NCBI GenBank assembly: GCA_022579005.1
Contig: MU401494.1
Coordinates: 62,001-126,000 of the forward strand
DNA from: Poronia punctata
Lineage: Eukaryota; Ascomycota; Sordariomycetes; Xylariales; Xylariaceae
Direction: 5' to 3'
DNA: 64,000 nucleotides
The notes below the pieces were generated by a model. That model was not told the origin of the DNA. It did not search any database and was given only the letters and a program-made list of their open reading frames with translations. The position numbers were made by a program, and so were the translations under genes. Numbering within the stretch: position 1 is the stretch's first letter; each line of letters starts with the position of its first letter. This document shows positions 37,113 to 49,718 of the stretch, in pieces.

Positions 37113-38369
37113 TTATAACTCCGACCTGCTCCGTATCTGCTGTGCCTCATCCTCATGCGGAGTTATCTTCTCGATATACTCATCCAACTCCAACCACTCC
37201 GACGCGAAAGCCGTCATAATCCTAGCCCAGTCACCGACGGCATCCGGGTCAAGATGATCCGCATCATCATCCATCGTGTGCCAAGTAGGTGGAAAGGGAG
37301 TCGGTATAAGATGCAAGATCGGCACACCCCGTATCATAAACGGGACGTGGTCATCGGCGATATAGCCTCTCCTAAACCTCTCTGCTTTCTTATTGCTCTC
37401 GGGAAGGAATGGGTTCTTCGGCTGCGTCTTAAGCAATCCTAACTCCCGCATCCTGGCCTCGATTTTCGCTAGCCCTTGATACGCCCCGTGTGTTCGAGGG
37501 AAGTATGATGGCACATTCGGATCCGTTGCACCTAGCAGATCGAGCAGCACAAAGAGGTTGATGGCCTCAAGGGGTGTGCGATATGTTGACTGCGTGGGAT
37601 GCGTTTCAGTCTCCCACTTCTCCGCAAGGGCTCTGTATCGCTAGTCAATCATTTATACCAACAAGTAACACAGAAAACGCGGTATGCACTCCGGATGTTG
37701 TATGCACACTTACCTAGCCCCATACAAAGAATCCGCGTCCGACCAGGTGACCCAAGCCTCCTCCCCATCAAGGAACATGAACTGGACACCCTTTTCGTCA
37801 TCCTCGAGCCCGAGCCCAACATCTCCCGACTCTTCCATAGCCTCCCATTTCTTAGTCAACGCCGCATCGATACCGCGCGCTACCTGCATCAGCATGGCAC
37901 ATGGCGCGGCGCTATCCATGGCGCCTATGAAGCCCTCCGGCTTATATAGAGAGTCGTAATGCGCGACGAGAGCGAGCCTTCCGACATCTCCATTCCCTTT
38001 CGTCCAGGGCGGATCGCGCGTAAAGACGATATTCGCAAACGGGACTTCAGTCGTGCCCGTCGCGGGCGTACGGGAGGTAGAATTGTGCCATTCGAGACGC
38101 CACTGCGGGAGCTCGCGTCTAAAGAAGTCGACGATGTGGTGTTGGACAGTGGCAGAGCCCGGGGTCCCGGGTACTCGAGGGATGAGGATCGGGGTCAGTA
38201 GGGAGCCGGAATGGGGGTGCAGGTCGTCGGCGCCGCTGGGGATGCTGCGGAGGGCGGCGTCGGAGAGTTCCGCATAAGCTAGGACAGGCGTGACCAGGAG
38301 GACGTGAATGAGTGTCAGCAGGCTAAGCACAGCTTGCCATTGTGGGAAAGCTGACATGCTGGGACCCAT
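37113..38369 (-). CDS. Secreted glutaminyl-peptide cyclotransferase (M28-fold zinc enzyme)
   Basis: Converts N-terminal Gln or Glu of peptides to pyroglutamate; the fungal forms are secretory. Exons 37714-38369 and 37113-37632 give 391 residues. The 81-nt intron has a GTAAGT donor; the acceptor at 37633 is preferred over the nearer TAG at 37643 because it gives SLYGA-RALAEKWE in frame, the family pattern. A hydrophobic signal segment (about 12-33) follows the start; ATGs at 38369 and 38357 are both possible. Zinc-site residues are visible: HYDS, Asp about 152 in AMDSAAPC, the DGEEA pair about 203-204, and His about 337 in WHTMDDD. DDHVPFM and GVPILHLI are also typical. The stop lies only about 60 bases from the AT-rich block, yet the coding sequence looks intact. 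Confidence 0.93.
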
Positions 38370-41300
38370 CGCGACGTGACTCGTGTTGGAGCATCGTTGC
38401 TTGTAGGATCGGAATGCGCGCGTGGACGGTTTCAATTTCACTTTTAGGCTCAAAGTGTAGTGGACAAGTTGTCACTTGGGAAAATCCGTCGAAATAGGAC
38501 GTCGCAAGTGCTGTGATTGGTCAATCTACTTTAGCTCCCGCTCGTGGATATAAAAACTGAGACAGGCGGATGTCCCCACAGCATCCACCGCATTTCAAGC
38601 AAAGTCCCTATCTGACATGCAAGTCAGGATGCATGTCCCTGATCGCCCACTTGTTAATACGTGTAGTATTGCGGTCCTCCGGATGCAGGTAGGAGGAGAA
38701 AAATGTATAATTGTCTCCATCGCTGAGATGACGTAGCATTCACGCTACACACTCGCATAGCAAAAACCTACTTACCCCAACAAGGAACATAAAATTTTAC
38801 TACTACTCCCGTAGCTTCTCCGGACTAGTATCTGCCGAGAGCAGCCGAACCTTGGATTATAGTCGCTATTTACGCGTAGACTAGCGAGGGAAGAAAAGTG
38901 CCATAATCCTTAAAAGATATGGAAAAATGATGCTGTCGGCTGACACCTCCCGGAACGGGATTCATGACGATGCTTGAACTTTGATCCTCTCACCCCGAAC
39001 CGCCGAAGTGGCGCACTAGGGTAAGTTAGACAGAAGCCGGTTTCGAACTATGTCCGACGCCCCCAATCCTTTGTTTGACATGTGATTTGTGAGAGGCACT
39101 TTGAGAGAACAAAACATGTTGTGCGCTTGAGCGTCGCAATATTCTGTGGAATCGATTGCCAGATTCATTATTTCAAGCCACTACTTGCTCACGAATTTAC
39201 TATTGGTTCGCCAAAGTCATTAACATACTCCAAAGGGTGGGGTTTAATGCCCCGTTTCGTGGGGGCCAGAGTGGTATGTTTGGTTCGGTATATCGGTAGC
39301 AGGCAGAAAAGTTCCTGAACATGGAAGGACCAAACTTGATGGAGAAGGCATTCAGCAGTTCATCCATTCGAGTCAAGCGCCAACAAAAAATCGAAGTCAA
39401 TGCCATATTCGGATGCCGGCTTGATTCCAGCTAGCCCCGGCAGACGTTCCGCCGCGGATAGACTGGATTAGCGCCAACGACGGGAGCAGACCGCGCCTCG
39501 GGCTAGCCATTATCATCGAAATTTATTTGTGTCGTACAACACCGCCTAACGGGCCGTTGCGTGTGCATCGATTAGGAAGTTGGGTTAGTGCACCAATATC
39601 GCATCGCAGCAGCGAAACAGCGATCATAAACTGTAGATGTGATAAATAAGCAGACCTTCCCGATTCTGAAGACGTTGCTAACCTAGATATGATTAGCCAA
39701 TAGATAGATCAGCGGCTCTCTCGCCTCCACATGCGCATCCAGAGATATGCTAGACATGGCCAATGGAGACAATCGTAAAAACATAATGTTATTGCAAATA
39801 AATTCGCCTGTTCGGTTTTGCTAGGTGAGGTAGGTAAACTGAACGGAAGGGCCGGGAGTCTACACGTAGATAGTGTGAACCCCAATCTGTGATTATTAGT
39901 CAAGATAATACGACAAGCCGAGCCGGCACCTAGTCCTCGCATTAGCGCTCCCGTGCAATGGCAAGAAAGTGATAGGAACAATTCCCGCTTTATTTATGTG
40001 TATGAAATCCCTAGGTTAGTGTATGTCGACTGACTCGGGAATCCGCCAACCCCATGATACGTCGGACTTTGGCGTGCCATCGTGAGCCGAGGCGAAATCG
40101 ATCACTCTTCGGAAAGAGGGAGCATCATCGTCGACGAACGGCTAATAGGCAACTACTCGTGATGGCGCTAATATGTCGCGCGCTAGTGGCAAGTGGATGC
40201 CTTTGGCATGCATGCGATTCTATGTTTTGTAATATTTCGGACTAGATCCCCGAGAAATGGGTTCGCTAGTTGATGTGGGACAAGTCGCTCTGCCGTCGAC
40301 ATTCCGTCCTTGAAGGTTGTTGAGGCTAGGCATGTCTCTACCACTTAAGCCAGGGAGGATCACGTTTGCCAGTTAGGCACCCGCAACTCATTCGGTATTA
40401 TGACGGCAACAGGCACCGCAGGTAAGATTGCAAGGACATGTGTCTAGGTATTTGGGGTGGTACAGCGTAGGAGGGCGGTGTTATTATTGATAGGCTTTGG
40501 GTAGTACTCTGGCCTTCCAGAACGTGCCGTATGCCGATACACGACTTCGTATAGACAGACAGACACAAGTCGTGAACCACCAAATTCGGCTTGGGACGTG
40601 GTAGGTACTAGGCGTAGCAGAGAACCGTCAGGAACAGGTCACAACCTGGAAATACCCGTGCGGCAACCGGATCATGATAACAAAGGTGTATCGGCCCTTC
40701 GGTGCAATGTGGTATCATCATAGCGAGTGGACTGCAGTTAGCTCTTCCCGAGGCGCCATTGGTATCACCTTTGACGCTTTCCTCTCTACAACGAGTTTAT
40801 TCTCTACTAGAGAGCATGGGATGGCATAGGTACGAGTGTGCAAGCCGAAGCTAGCAATGTGTGGCTTCAGTTGCAGAATAGAGCTGACCGGTCTCTGCCG
40901 GCTCCTTGGATAATGCTTTTCAAGGTCGGGAGCCATGGACGGTGGTCCGATTCGATCCCCCGGAAGGAATAGTGACAGTAGATTTGAAGGACTAGAAACC
41001 CGCAAAGCAATAGTAGAATTCTAGGCGACGCGCCGATCTTTCGATATCTGCCGTGGTCACTGGATTATTCCCTGCCAAATGAGAGACCAGGAGACCGGCA
41101 TAGTTCTTGTTCCCATCACCAGACACTCTGTATGGTGCGCCCATCTTTGCATGGACTGGATAGATCCGGATAGATCCGGATCGGCCGAGTCCGGACAAAC
41201 CGACGATGCGCTGGAACTAATACTTGTGGCATCAAGTTGGGATTTTCTACTTATGTCATCCCGGGCATTCGTGATATGCTTGTGTTTGCGGTGTTGCTGC

Positions 41301-42930
41301 GCAGTCGGGTGAATCGTTGTTGACAGTATAGAAATGGTCGCCTGGACACCGAGTTACAGTCCCCCCTCTTCCGTATACAGAGCATACGCAATTGTATCGT
41401 TGTCGCATTCTGTAAAGACTGATAGCTTCCTTCGGACGCGTTCAGCTAAGTAAGTAACGGGAATGGTACTCTCTTTATCTTCCTTCGTTGTCATTCTGGC
41501 AAGTATGAATCGCTACCGTCAAATGCATATCATACTCGTACATCACGTATATTTGACATAAGGCAGTGCCAATGTTTCGCCAAGGATCTCGAAGATGGTT
41601 TTCCATGCAAGCTGGTCACATCCTGCAGAAAGGGACGGGTCGTTCCCAATACTGGGGATTCAGTAGATAATACAGAATGTGCTCACGTGGAGATTGCGAC
41701 AGGGAACGGGCAGGGGTATGGGCCATGGCAGGGATGGCCGCTTGCACTTGCTTTACAAAGCCCAAGCATCTAACTTGAGTAGGTCAAATGGGTTCCTTTG
41801 TAAGCAACGTACGAGTAGGGCGCGGCGGACAAGATTTCCAAGTTGAATAAAACTCCAAGGCTCGATGGGACTTGCCGCTGAGGGCACACCTACCTCCTTA
41901 ATGAGGTAAAGGCTTACTGACGAAGTTTTTCAGGTGATACTTGTATACGTAAAATTTGGAGACAAGGGGGCAGGAACCCGTCGCCATTGCACTTACCTCA
42001 CAATCAACACACGTACATACTCGTATATGGAATTCGGCACGATGCCGAACTTCCGTGAGGTACGGAATATAGATTATAGCATCATGATTGTACGACGGAG
42101 GCGGTCGTAATCGGACAAGCGTTCACGCCCGGGTCCCTCTTGCGATTCTTCATTTCTATGAAATGCAACTTGAACGGATAAGGTGGGCTACCTGCATTGC
42201 ATTGCATTCGTGAATTGAATGTATTCCGGGTACTGATACATACATACGTCATAAGTCATCGTTGAACTCAGAATTTACTCTATCGCCGTTTTCAAGTTTT
42301 CTAGGGATACATGTCAAAATCCTACAAGCGCTTCAAACCGTCAGATTGAACTTACATCGATCCCCCGAACAAGACCCGAGTACATTCAGTATGCAGACGC
42401 CGACACTTACTACGGCGGGAATACAGATTCCCTTCTTACCTAGCTCGATAGCCAGATATGGAGACTCACGGGGCCAACTATTCGTGATGTTAGTAGTGGC
42501 TAGAGCTGACTACTCGTGAACCCTTTAACCTGAAGAACGATGGCTTCAAGCGTTCTTCACGTAAACACCTACTTGGCATAGGCGATAGGGGTTAAGCCCG
42601 AAGCTTGGCCTAGTTTTTATGGCTGCCAATCAAGCAAAACGCCGACAATATGCACGAGCCGGAGTTAGACGGAGAATAGGCTCAAATCTCGGTGTCAGGA
42701 GATTCTACTTCCAATAACTTGAAAGCAAACACACAATACCAGAACGCCGTCGAGTATCGGAGTGTTTGAAAATATGCCCTACTCGTAGACGGCAGGATAA
42801 ATACCAAGAAACCGCTAACGGACTTAACCCGGCACTATTGTGTTGGTTGAAGATGTTAAACCCGAGGAGTCTCGAGTATGGCCCGTCGTTCTGAGAGAGC
42901 CATTGTTGAGCGAAAGTGGCACCCAGCAGC
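38370..42930. other. Gene-poor region of about 4.6 kb
   Basis: No open frame beyond about 95 codons and none with a recognisable domain or a consistent exon chain. A TATAAAA at about 38549 points away from the cyclotransferase gene and has no partner gene. The octamer TACTCGTA/TACGAGTA appears at 41533, 41810, 42018 and 42780. Perhaps degenerate former repeats, but nothing is identifiable. Confidence 0.5.
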
Positions 42931-42931
42931 A

Positions 42932-42940
42932 TATATAAAG
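42932..42940 (+). promoter_or_regulatory. Possible TATA box of the dehydrogenase gene
   Basis: TATATAAAG about 100 bases upstream of the ATG at 43041, a plausible distance for a fungal core promoter. Confidence 0.4.
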
Positions 42941-43040
42941 CTGTAGGGAGAAGTGGTGATTATGTAGTTACAAACACCATTCTCGGCTCTTTTAAAATAA
43001 GATTCGCTTTGCCTCAACTTTGTACGAACAAACGCCAAAA

Positions 43041-44050
43041 ATGCCGGGAAACGTATGGTTCATCACTGGTGCCAGCAGTGGCTTTGGAAATGCCATTGCA
43101 AAAGAAGCCCTAGCACGAGGCGATTCCGTCATTGCAACATCGCGACGGGGAACATCACTGAAAGACCTCGGATCGAGGGGTGCGAAGCTCCTCGATTTTG
43201 ATGCCACAAGCGACGACGCCACTATCACCGCCACGTTCCAGAAGGCCATTGCCGAGTACGGACAGATCACGCATTTCGTCAACGCGCCTGGCTATTTGTT
43301 AGAAGGACCTGTGGAGGGCGCGAGTGCCCAGGATGCGCTAGAAAGCTTGAGCTTGAACGTTCTCGCCATTATGAACTTGACGCGGCTGCAGATCGCGTAC
43401 CTGAGGCCAAGAAGATCTGGATACATTGCCAATTTCGGTAGCGTGGGTTCTTGGTATGGCGGCGCGGCATTTGCCCACTATGCTGCTGCAAAGGTGAGTA
43501 CAAGAAACGACCGTTCCCCATTTTCGTCCGATGCTCGGGCGGCAGTGGGTGCCCCGCGAGCCTGCCCTATCAACCACGTATAGGTATTCCTCTTTAATCC
43601 CGACTGGATCGCTAACCATGGATATAGTGGGCCGTTTCAGGTTTCACCGAAAGCGTCCACGAAGAGGTCAAGGAATTTAGGATTAACGCGACGGTCATCG
43701 AGCCAGGCTACTTCCGCACCGGATTTCTGAACACAGGAGGCAGCAATCGTAAATTTGCATCTAACCTTCTGGAGGCCGAGTACAAAGGCACCAGCGTCGA
43801 AGCAACAAGAAATGCTCTCGTTGCCTACAACAACCACCAGCCCGGAGACGTGGCCAAGGGTGCAAAGATCATCGTTGACGTGCTCACGAACACTGGAGTC
43901 GCCGTTGGGAAGGAATTCCCTATCCGGCTCATCTTGGGCCGGGACTGTATGGCAGATATCCGCGCAAAGATGGCACGGACGGAGAAACTTATCGACGAAT
44001 GGGAAGACGCCATTGTTTCAACCGATCATGACGACGTCCAGAAGGCTTAG
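43041..44050 (+). CDS. Short-chain dehydrogenase/reductase
   Basis: NAD(P)-dependent oxidoreductase of the classical SDR type; substrate unknown. Exons 43041-43493 and 43628-44050 give 291 residues. The 134-nt intron has GTGAGT, branch GCTAACC at about 43611 and a TAG end; it lies directly after the catalytic Lys codon. Motifs: TGASSGFG cofactor loop (about 9-16), FVNAPG in place of NNAG, and the catalytic set Ser134 (FGSVGS), Tyr147 and Lys151 (YAAAK). After the intron WAVSGFTESVHEEV and EPGYFRTGF continue the fold. ATSRRG after the second strand suggests NADP preference. The first ATG in frame is 43041; a few codons upstream are open but begin with TTG. The gene stands alone with no cluster of biosynthetic partners. 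Confidence 0.93.
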
Positions 44051-46416
44051 ACTGGACCGGCATCACATCGGAGAAGATGACTATTGGCTTAGCGGTGCAT
44101 TGTGGTAAAATTAAAATTGAGAATTAAGATATTCCTAGAACGGGAACAGAAAGATCACCCTCGAAATAATCCAACAAGTATTCGCCCGTAATCATCTTGA
44201 TATGTACGAAACATGTATACGTGTAGAATAAAAGAATACCCAGTGCACGTTAGACTACGAGTATAATTCTTTTCTTCCCTGGTAGTATCTGGGTTGACCT
44301 AACTAACGGCATACACACAGTAGACTGACCGTTACATATGCAACGTATACCTGCAATATCTCCTGGCCGACTAGCCGACTTGTTACCGCCTTATGCGCCT
44401 ATCCCAACATCAAAAATAGTGCTTGTGGTAGGACCTACACTGATGCACATCGCATTAGCTGCAATACCACCTATTGCAAGCATGTGTGATTTGTAGGATG
44501 TACTCGTACGTGTATTCGTAGGTTACCCAAGGCTTTTTGTCGCTAATAAAAATAATGTATGGTTCGGAGCAGGGAACAGGCTCCCCAACTGGCATAGTGT
44601 AGACTAGGTAGATGGGCTGGCGGTACAACTGGCAGAAAGCCACCTGGGTGACAGCAGGGCCTGCATGAACAGTAATGTAGCTGCAATAAGCGGGTAACAT
44701 CAAGTTAAACCAAGGTACAGAAAATGTAAGGAATATAGGTAGTCTATCTATTCGTAACCTTAGATACCGCCTACACCGTGACCAAGGAAACCCGTTGTGA
44801 AACGGCCAGTGTCAAACCAACAATCACGATACTCCCAGCTCTTTTAGATGCTCGACCTTTCCTGCCCGCATAATCCAACACTAATCAAATTCCAAGGTGC
44901 CTAGGTAAACCTATCTCATAGCAAACCCCACATCGTTCCCGCTACTAGTCACGTTCATGGTCTGACATCTCAGCGGGGTTCAGCTTTGTGCCCAGGGGGC
45001 CAGGCCAAAAGCCCAGACACGCCAGCGATCAAGCTTGAGAGACGCAGCGAAACCTGGTCCTGGCATTGTGGCCTAGATTCAACATCTATGAGAGGGCTGT
45101 TAGGTATTTGACCATAGCCTCATCTAGAACGGTAACACAAAGAGTCTTATAAATAGTGATTACCCTGGCTTACCCGGTCATGTTCACCTACCTGGGGAAC
45201 ATTGGTGGTCGAGAACCCCGAGAAAAGAGCGAAGGAGTCTCACGTCAAGATATGAGTAGGGTCCAGGTACGTAAACCTGTTTTCATATTACCTGATCGAA
45301 TTGGTGATGGGGTAACCAGGCCCCCAGGAACGAGTACAAAAGTAGGTAGGTAGCCAGATTGATACGTGGGGTCCAGTTGGCTGTACTTGTAGGAAACCAT
45401 CTTGCCGGAAATAGGCGTCCTGCTTTCTCCTCACCGCTGGAATAGTGTTGGTTTTGCTTTTGTCAAAGGGATGTGGGTGGTGGGTAAAGGAGAGGAAGGC
45501 GCAAAGGCATCCCAGACATAATCCCTAGACGTAAAACGTACTCGTACAGTTGTAGGGAAGGCGCCCGCATGGCGGATTCCCTGTGGGCCCACTGTAACCA
45601 AAATCCTGGATGAGTACAACAGTACCGACCTAGGTATATGTACTCCAGTGGATACTGTTTTATGCCCTTATTCTGCATTGGGCTTCGGCCCGTCCACTTT
45701 CACTGCCCAGTGATCTACGATTTTCTGGGCACTCTTCATACCATGTAAGTAAATTACGTGAAGGGGTACGAGTAGGTATGGCTTTATTTTGGAAATTATT
45801 AAAGAGAGCCTCGTTTGCACTTGTTCTAACCTAGCCAAATACAAAGGGCACTTAACCTAGGTAGTTTCCCCTAGACCCTATATTGGTTCTTCTAAGAGGT
45901 TTAGTCAACAGGCATTGGAGTTTGCATTTGCTTTATATACTCCCGTTGGCAACTCCATACCGCCTCCCTTTCCTCTTCCCACCATATATCATCTTTATCC
46001 TCCTTTGCCTCTTTACACTTTGGGTTTCTCTCTTGACTTTATTGTCCCACTCTTATCCCCCGAAGAGTCGAATAGAGACAACCCGGCCCAACGTCTGTAC
46101 CTGTGTCGATATTATTAGGCTTCGAATTACCGTATAACCCCTAAGCCGCCCTCAACCGACTAGAGCCTTTCGGGTACCTAGCAACTTGCAATATTATACT
46201 TGTCTAGTCTACAGTTGCACCTGAACAAATCAAGTTTGCTTGCTCGGGCTTAACATTGCGAGCTGGTGTTCTCCCATACCCATCGAACATCGTTGTACAG
46301 TTTTACTAAGAGGACGCGTCTGGAGGTCACGGGATACCCTGGACTGCACCGAATAAAGCTACGATTAAATCCTTCAACACGGTCTCGTGCAATCGATAGC
46401 TCTTGGTACCGCTAAA
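44051..46416. other. Intergenic region of about 2.4 kb, no supported gene
   Basis: Only short frames without domains. TACGAGTA/TACTCGTA occurs at 44256, 44501, 45539 and 45767, and TAGGTAGGTA-type words are frequent. A pyrimidine-rich segment at about 45930-46060 may belong to the leader or promoter of the next gene. Confidence 0.5.
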
Positions 46417-47505
46417 ATGAGGGGTCGCCCAGTAGACCAGCTCGTTTATGAGCAAATGTTTCCCAAGCCACGCGCGAACGATGCGCCAAGCTTCCAAGCC
46501 CTCCTCCACAGACATCTCATCCTAGAGGTCCGCCAAGAAGTCCAGTCATTTTACGGCCACCTAGACACACAGGAAGCAAAATATCCTGGTCTCGATTACT
46601 GTCACCCCACCCATCGCATACGACTCTCCCGCTGGCCTTGGCACCGCCGCCTATTCCGTGCTTTGGATGCCCTAGGCTTGACCGATGCCGAAATAGCCGG
46701 CCTGACCAAGTGGGAGGGAACAAAATGGGCAAAAGAGCGGTTTGAACGCGACTCGGGTATTGTTATCAAGGACACTGCCCTTGAGGAAGTGCCACTCTGG
46801 GTTGAACATGAGGTCGAACCACGGCCTATCGACACACCCAAGGTTGCCAGCCAATCCAGTCAAAAGACGGCATCAAACGAGAGCCGCGAGACTGAGGAGG
46901 AGAGCGAGGGTGAACTTGAGAGCGTTGGCTTCGCTCTGAATGAAAGACTACGTGAGCGGGCAGCACGGAACGAAGCCGGGCTTCCTTCGGGACACTATGA
47001 AGAGGAGTGGGAGCAATGGCTAAAGAACGCCATCGACTCTGGCGAGTTCCCTTATTCCGCGGACCCGAACCAACAGCTGACGGATGCTATTCTGATCCCT
47101 CAGGCGCTCTTTCCCCCCAACATGCTTAATGCGGCCAGGGCTGGTCTCTGGGAGGGAATACCTGACTGGGTTCAAGATGTCCTGCGCCGTATAGTCGCTA
47201 GTGAGACGGCGGTCGGAAGCGAGCAAGGGTTCGGTTCATCGACATCTGGAACGCGCTCGACAGAGCATGCTCTGGAACGGCTTGCACATTTGCGCCGCTA
47301 CTCTGATCTTCGATCCTCAACCAGAGACCGTCAGCCCGCGTTCAGAAGCGAACAAGGGCCCAGCTCATCGACATCGCCCACGTTAGAGCGTGCTCTGGGG
47401 TTGGCACGTTGGCACCGCTACACTGATCTGAATCTTCAATCCTCGTCATCTAGAGACCGCCAGACCGTAGCACATATCCGACGTACTGCCCAACCAGGTG
47501 CATGA
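46417..47505 (+). CDS. Uncharacterised fungal protein with duplicated C-terminal segment
   Basis: A single-exon frame of 362 residues from the first ATG at 46417. The N-terminal 120 residues look ordered and contain WPWHRRLFRALDALGLTDAE followed by KWEGTKWAKERFE, which I recall as a conserved block in uncharacterised ascomycete proteins; function unknown. The middle (about 140-185) is acidic and Ser/Glu-rich, likely disordered. Residues about 266-349 hold two similar units, each with SEQG..SST, ALERL or ALGLA, RY(S/T)DL and RDRQ, encoded at about 47215-47338 and 47339-47463, indicating an internal duplication. No signal peptide or membrane segment is visible. Codon use looks like that of the neighbouring genes, so I regard it as a real gene. 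Confidence 0.75.
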   Translation: MRGRPVDQLVYEQMFPKPRANDAPSFQALLHRHLILEVRQEVQSFYGHLDTQEAKYPGLDYCHPTHRIRLSRWPWHRRLFRALDALGLTDAEIAGLTKWEGTKWAKERFERDSGIVIKDTALEEVPLWVEHEVEPRPIDTPKVASQSSQKTASNESRETEEESEGELESVGFALNERLRERAARNEAGLPSGHYEEEWEQWLKNAIDSGEFPYSADPNQQLTDAILIPQALFPPNMLNAARAGLWEGIPDWVQDVLRRIVASETAVGSEQGFGSSTSGTRSTEHALERLAHLRRYSDLRSSTRDRQPAFRSEQGPSSSTSPTLERALGLARWHRYTDLNLQSSSSRDRQTVAHIRRTAQPGA

Positions 47506-49718
47506 AGCTAGCTGTGCTGGCACTGGCTTGGCGGCTCACTACCTCTTAAGTCAGGGACGAGCCTATCTGATACCGCGGCCGGTTGTCATACAAATGGTGC
47601 GGGGATTTGCAAGCCGATGACGCATACTAGGACGATTGATCTTCGTCTACCTATGGAACGACGTCCTCGATACCTAGGCGTTTTTTATTGCCCTTGTCGT
47701 TAACCGGTCTACCTCGTCCGGCTAATGTTCATTTCAAATTCATAAGTGCATCAAATTATTGGTAGGGTCCAGGGGCGTTTTTTGGTTGGTTAGCGGGGAA
47801 AGACTGAAAAGGTTATACCATATCACTCAGCAAAACATAACGGTTATGATCCCGGGGGAGGGGTTTTTGGGGCGTATTTTCACAGATTGGGGTGGCGTTT
47901 CAGCCTTTTTGCACGACCTACTCTACTCATCCTTTGGGCGCCCTTTTCCTCCTGTCACATACAGAGAGGACGGTTAATCTTGCCGGAGATTTGGGCCATG
48001 TCGGCTTCGGTTACATCTTCAAGTAGGGGCACAATCTGTTTAGTGGGCTGGATTGGATCCTGCCCTTTTCTTTTGTCTCGAACGTTCAAATGGAATTGGT
48101 CTTAGTAACAATTAGCGGATATCTTTGGCGCATTGTTCTACATTTTTCTGTCTATTGGGCTGCTCTCTCTACTACTCTATCTATCTACTGTGTGGACTTT
48201 TTACAGTCAAGCATAAATTTGCAATAAAATGAGCACAAACTAGCCTGTCACCTCTCAGACTTCTAGGTTTTACACTTTGTTTTCGTGTCGACCCAATCAA
48301 TCATCAATGCCTTGATCTGCTAGACTAGGGAGGCTTGCAACAAACAACTTCCCCGCATGCAAACAAACAAGCAAACAAAAATATTTTACACTATACAAAG
48401 AAAAAAAAAGTATCCCGTCACCACTGTTGGTCAAATATTCCGTACCAACCAAAAAGACGGGGGGGTTTTTTTTTTGAACCACCATAACCAACCGACCAAC
48501 AACAACCAAACATTCTTTCCGTATACCCGTAAACTGAACTACTTGTAGACTAGGCAAACTGTCTTGCATATGAGTAGAAGACCCGATTTGATTGATTGAT
48601 TGGCAATTAGTAGTTACAACACAGCATAGCAGCATAGCATAGCCACAAAACTCCAGACTATCTACCTATCTAACCTAACCTAACCTACTCGTACGTTTTA
48701 AGGGTCACCCTTTTCCCTGATCGACAAACCAAACAGATGTCGTTTGTTAGTCAGGTGGGTGAGAAAGAAAGAAGCTAGATTACCTATGCAGAAAGCGTTA
48801 CACTTGTTGGCCCCCAATTTGATATGAATAAGTAGGTGGGTAAATTTACGAGTAGGTACCTACCTAGTTTAGTCCTACTTGGTTAAATTCTGCGGATCTT
48901 ATTCCCCGGTACCTGCTCATCAATAATATTATGATAATGTGTAATATCGTAAGGGTATGTAATTTGTAGAAAGGAAATGATGAACCTGGGGTCCTGGGAA
49001 AGTGGAGTATGACTTCGGCATTTGAGAGTAGACTAAACCTAGGACAGATACTTTTCGACAATCTATCAGCTGCATCGTTGTGGCTTATACCGTTATTACG
49101 GACGGACGGAGTACGTAAGCTACATAACCAAGCACCCTACGAGTACAGGTCCCGTTGAAGATATCATAGGTAGCTATCGCATTTGATTGATCAACACGCA
49201 CAAGTAGGTAAATGTAGATTCACGATCTGCTTCTTCAAGTGGAGAAACATTTGTGGTATCATATAACATTAGGAAGGATACAATACAATACATACAGGAA
49301 CTTGAGCGGCTACCTATTGAAATTTGAAAAAGGCGCAAAAGAAAAAAAAGAGTCCATCACCACCCAACTCCGGTTAATAAAACGCTGCCCCGGTCCCTTC
49401 ACAGCCCCCCCGGACGAAACGCCATACCATGATCGACCTAGGGTGGATGAAAAAAGAGGGAAATAAACACCGCCAAACGAGCAAACCGTTCCCCTTTCGC
49501 CCCTCATTTTAGTGTTAACCCAGAGTATGATTGACGAAAGCATCATTTCCGCTACCTATAACCACGATACCCACGCGGGATTCCGAGGGACCTCTCCACC
49601 CCCAACGAAAACCACGGCTCGTCGTCCGTTTCATATGACGTGGGCGCCTCAAGGTTCATCCCCAAGCTGCATGAGCTTTCCTCCAAACTAACCTTTCTCC
49701 TAAACGGGTCTTGCCCAC
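47506..49718. other. Intergenic region of about 2.2 kb, no supported gene
   Basis: Convergent 3' side of two genes. It holds A- and T-rich short tracts (poly-A near 48400, poly-T near 48467) and TAACC repeats near 48671-48687. TACTCGTA/TACGAGTA occurs at 48686, 48847 and 49138. No coding evidence. Confidence 0.5.

Noticed and set aside
38549..38555. TATAAAA as promoter of the glutaminyl cyclase
   Set aside because: It is oriented on the plus strand, away from the minus-strand gene, and no plus-strand gene follows.
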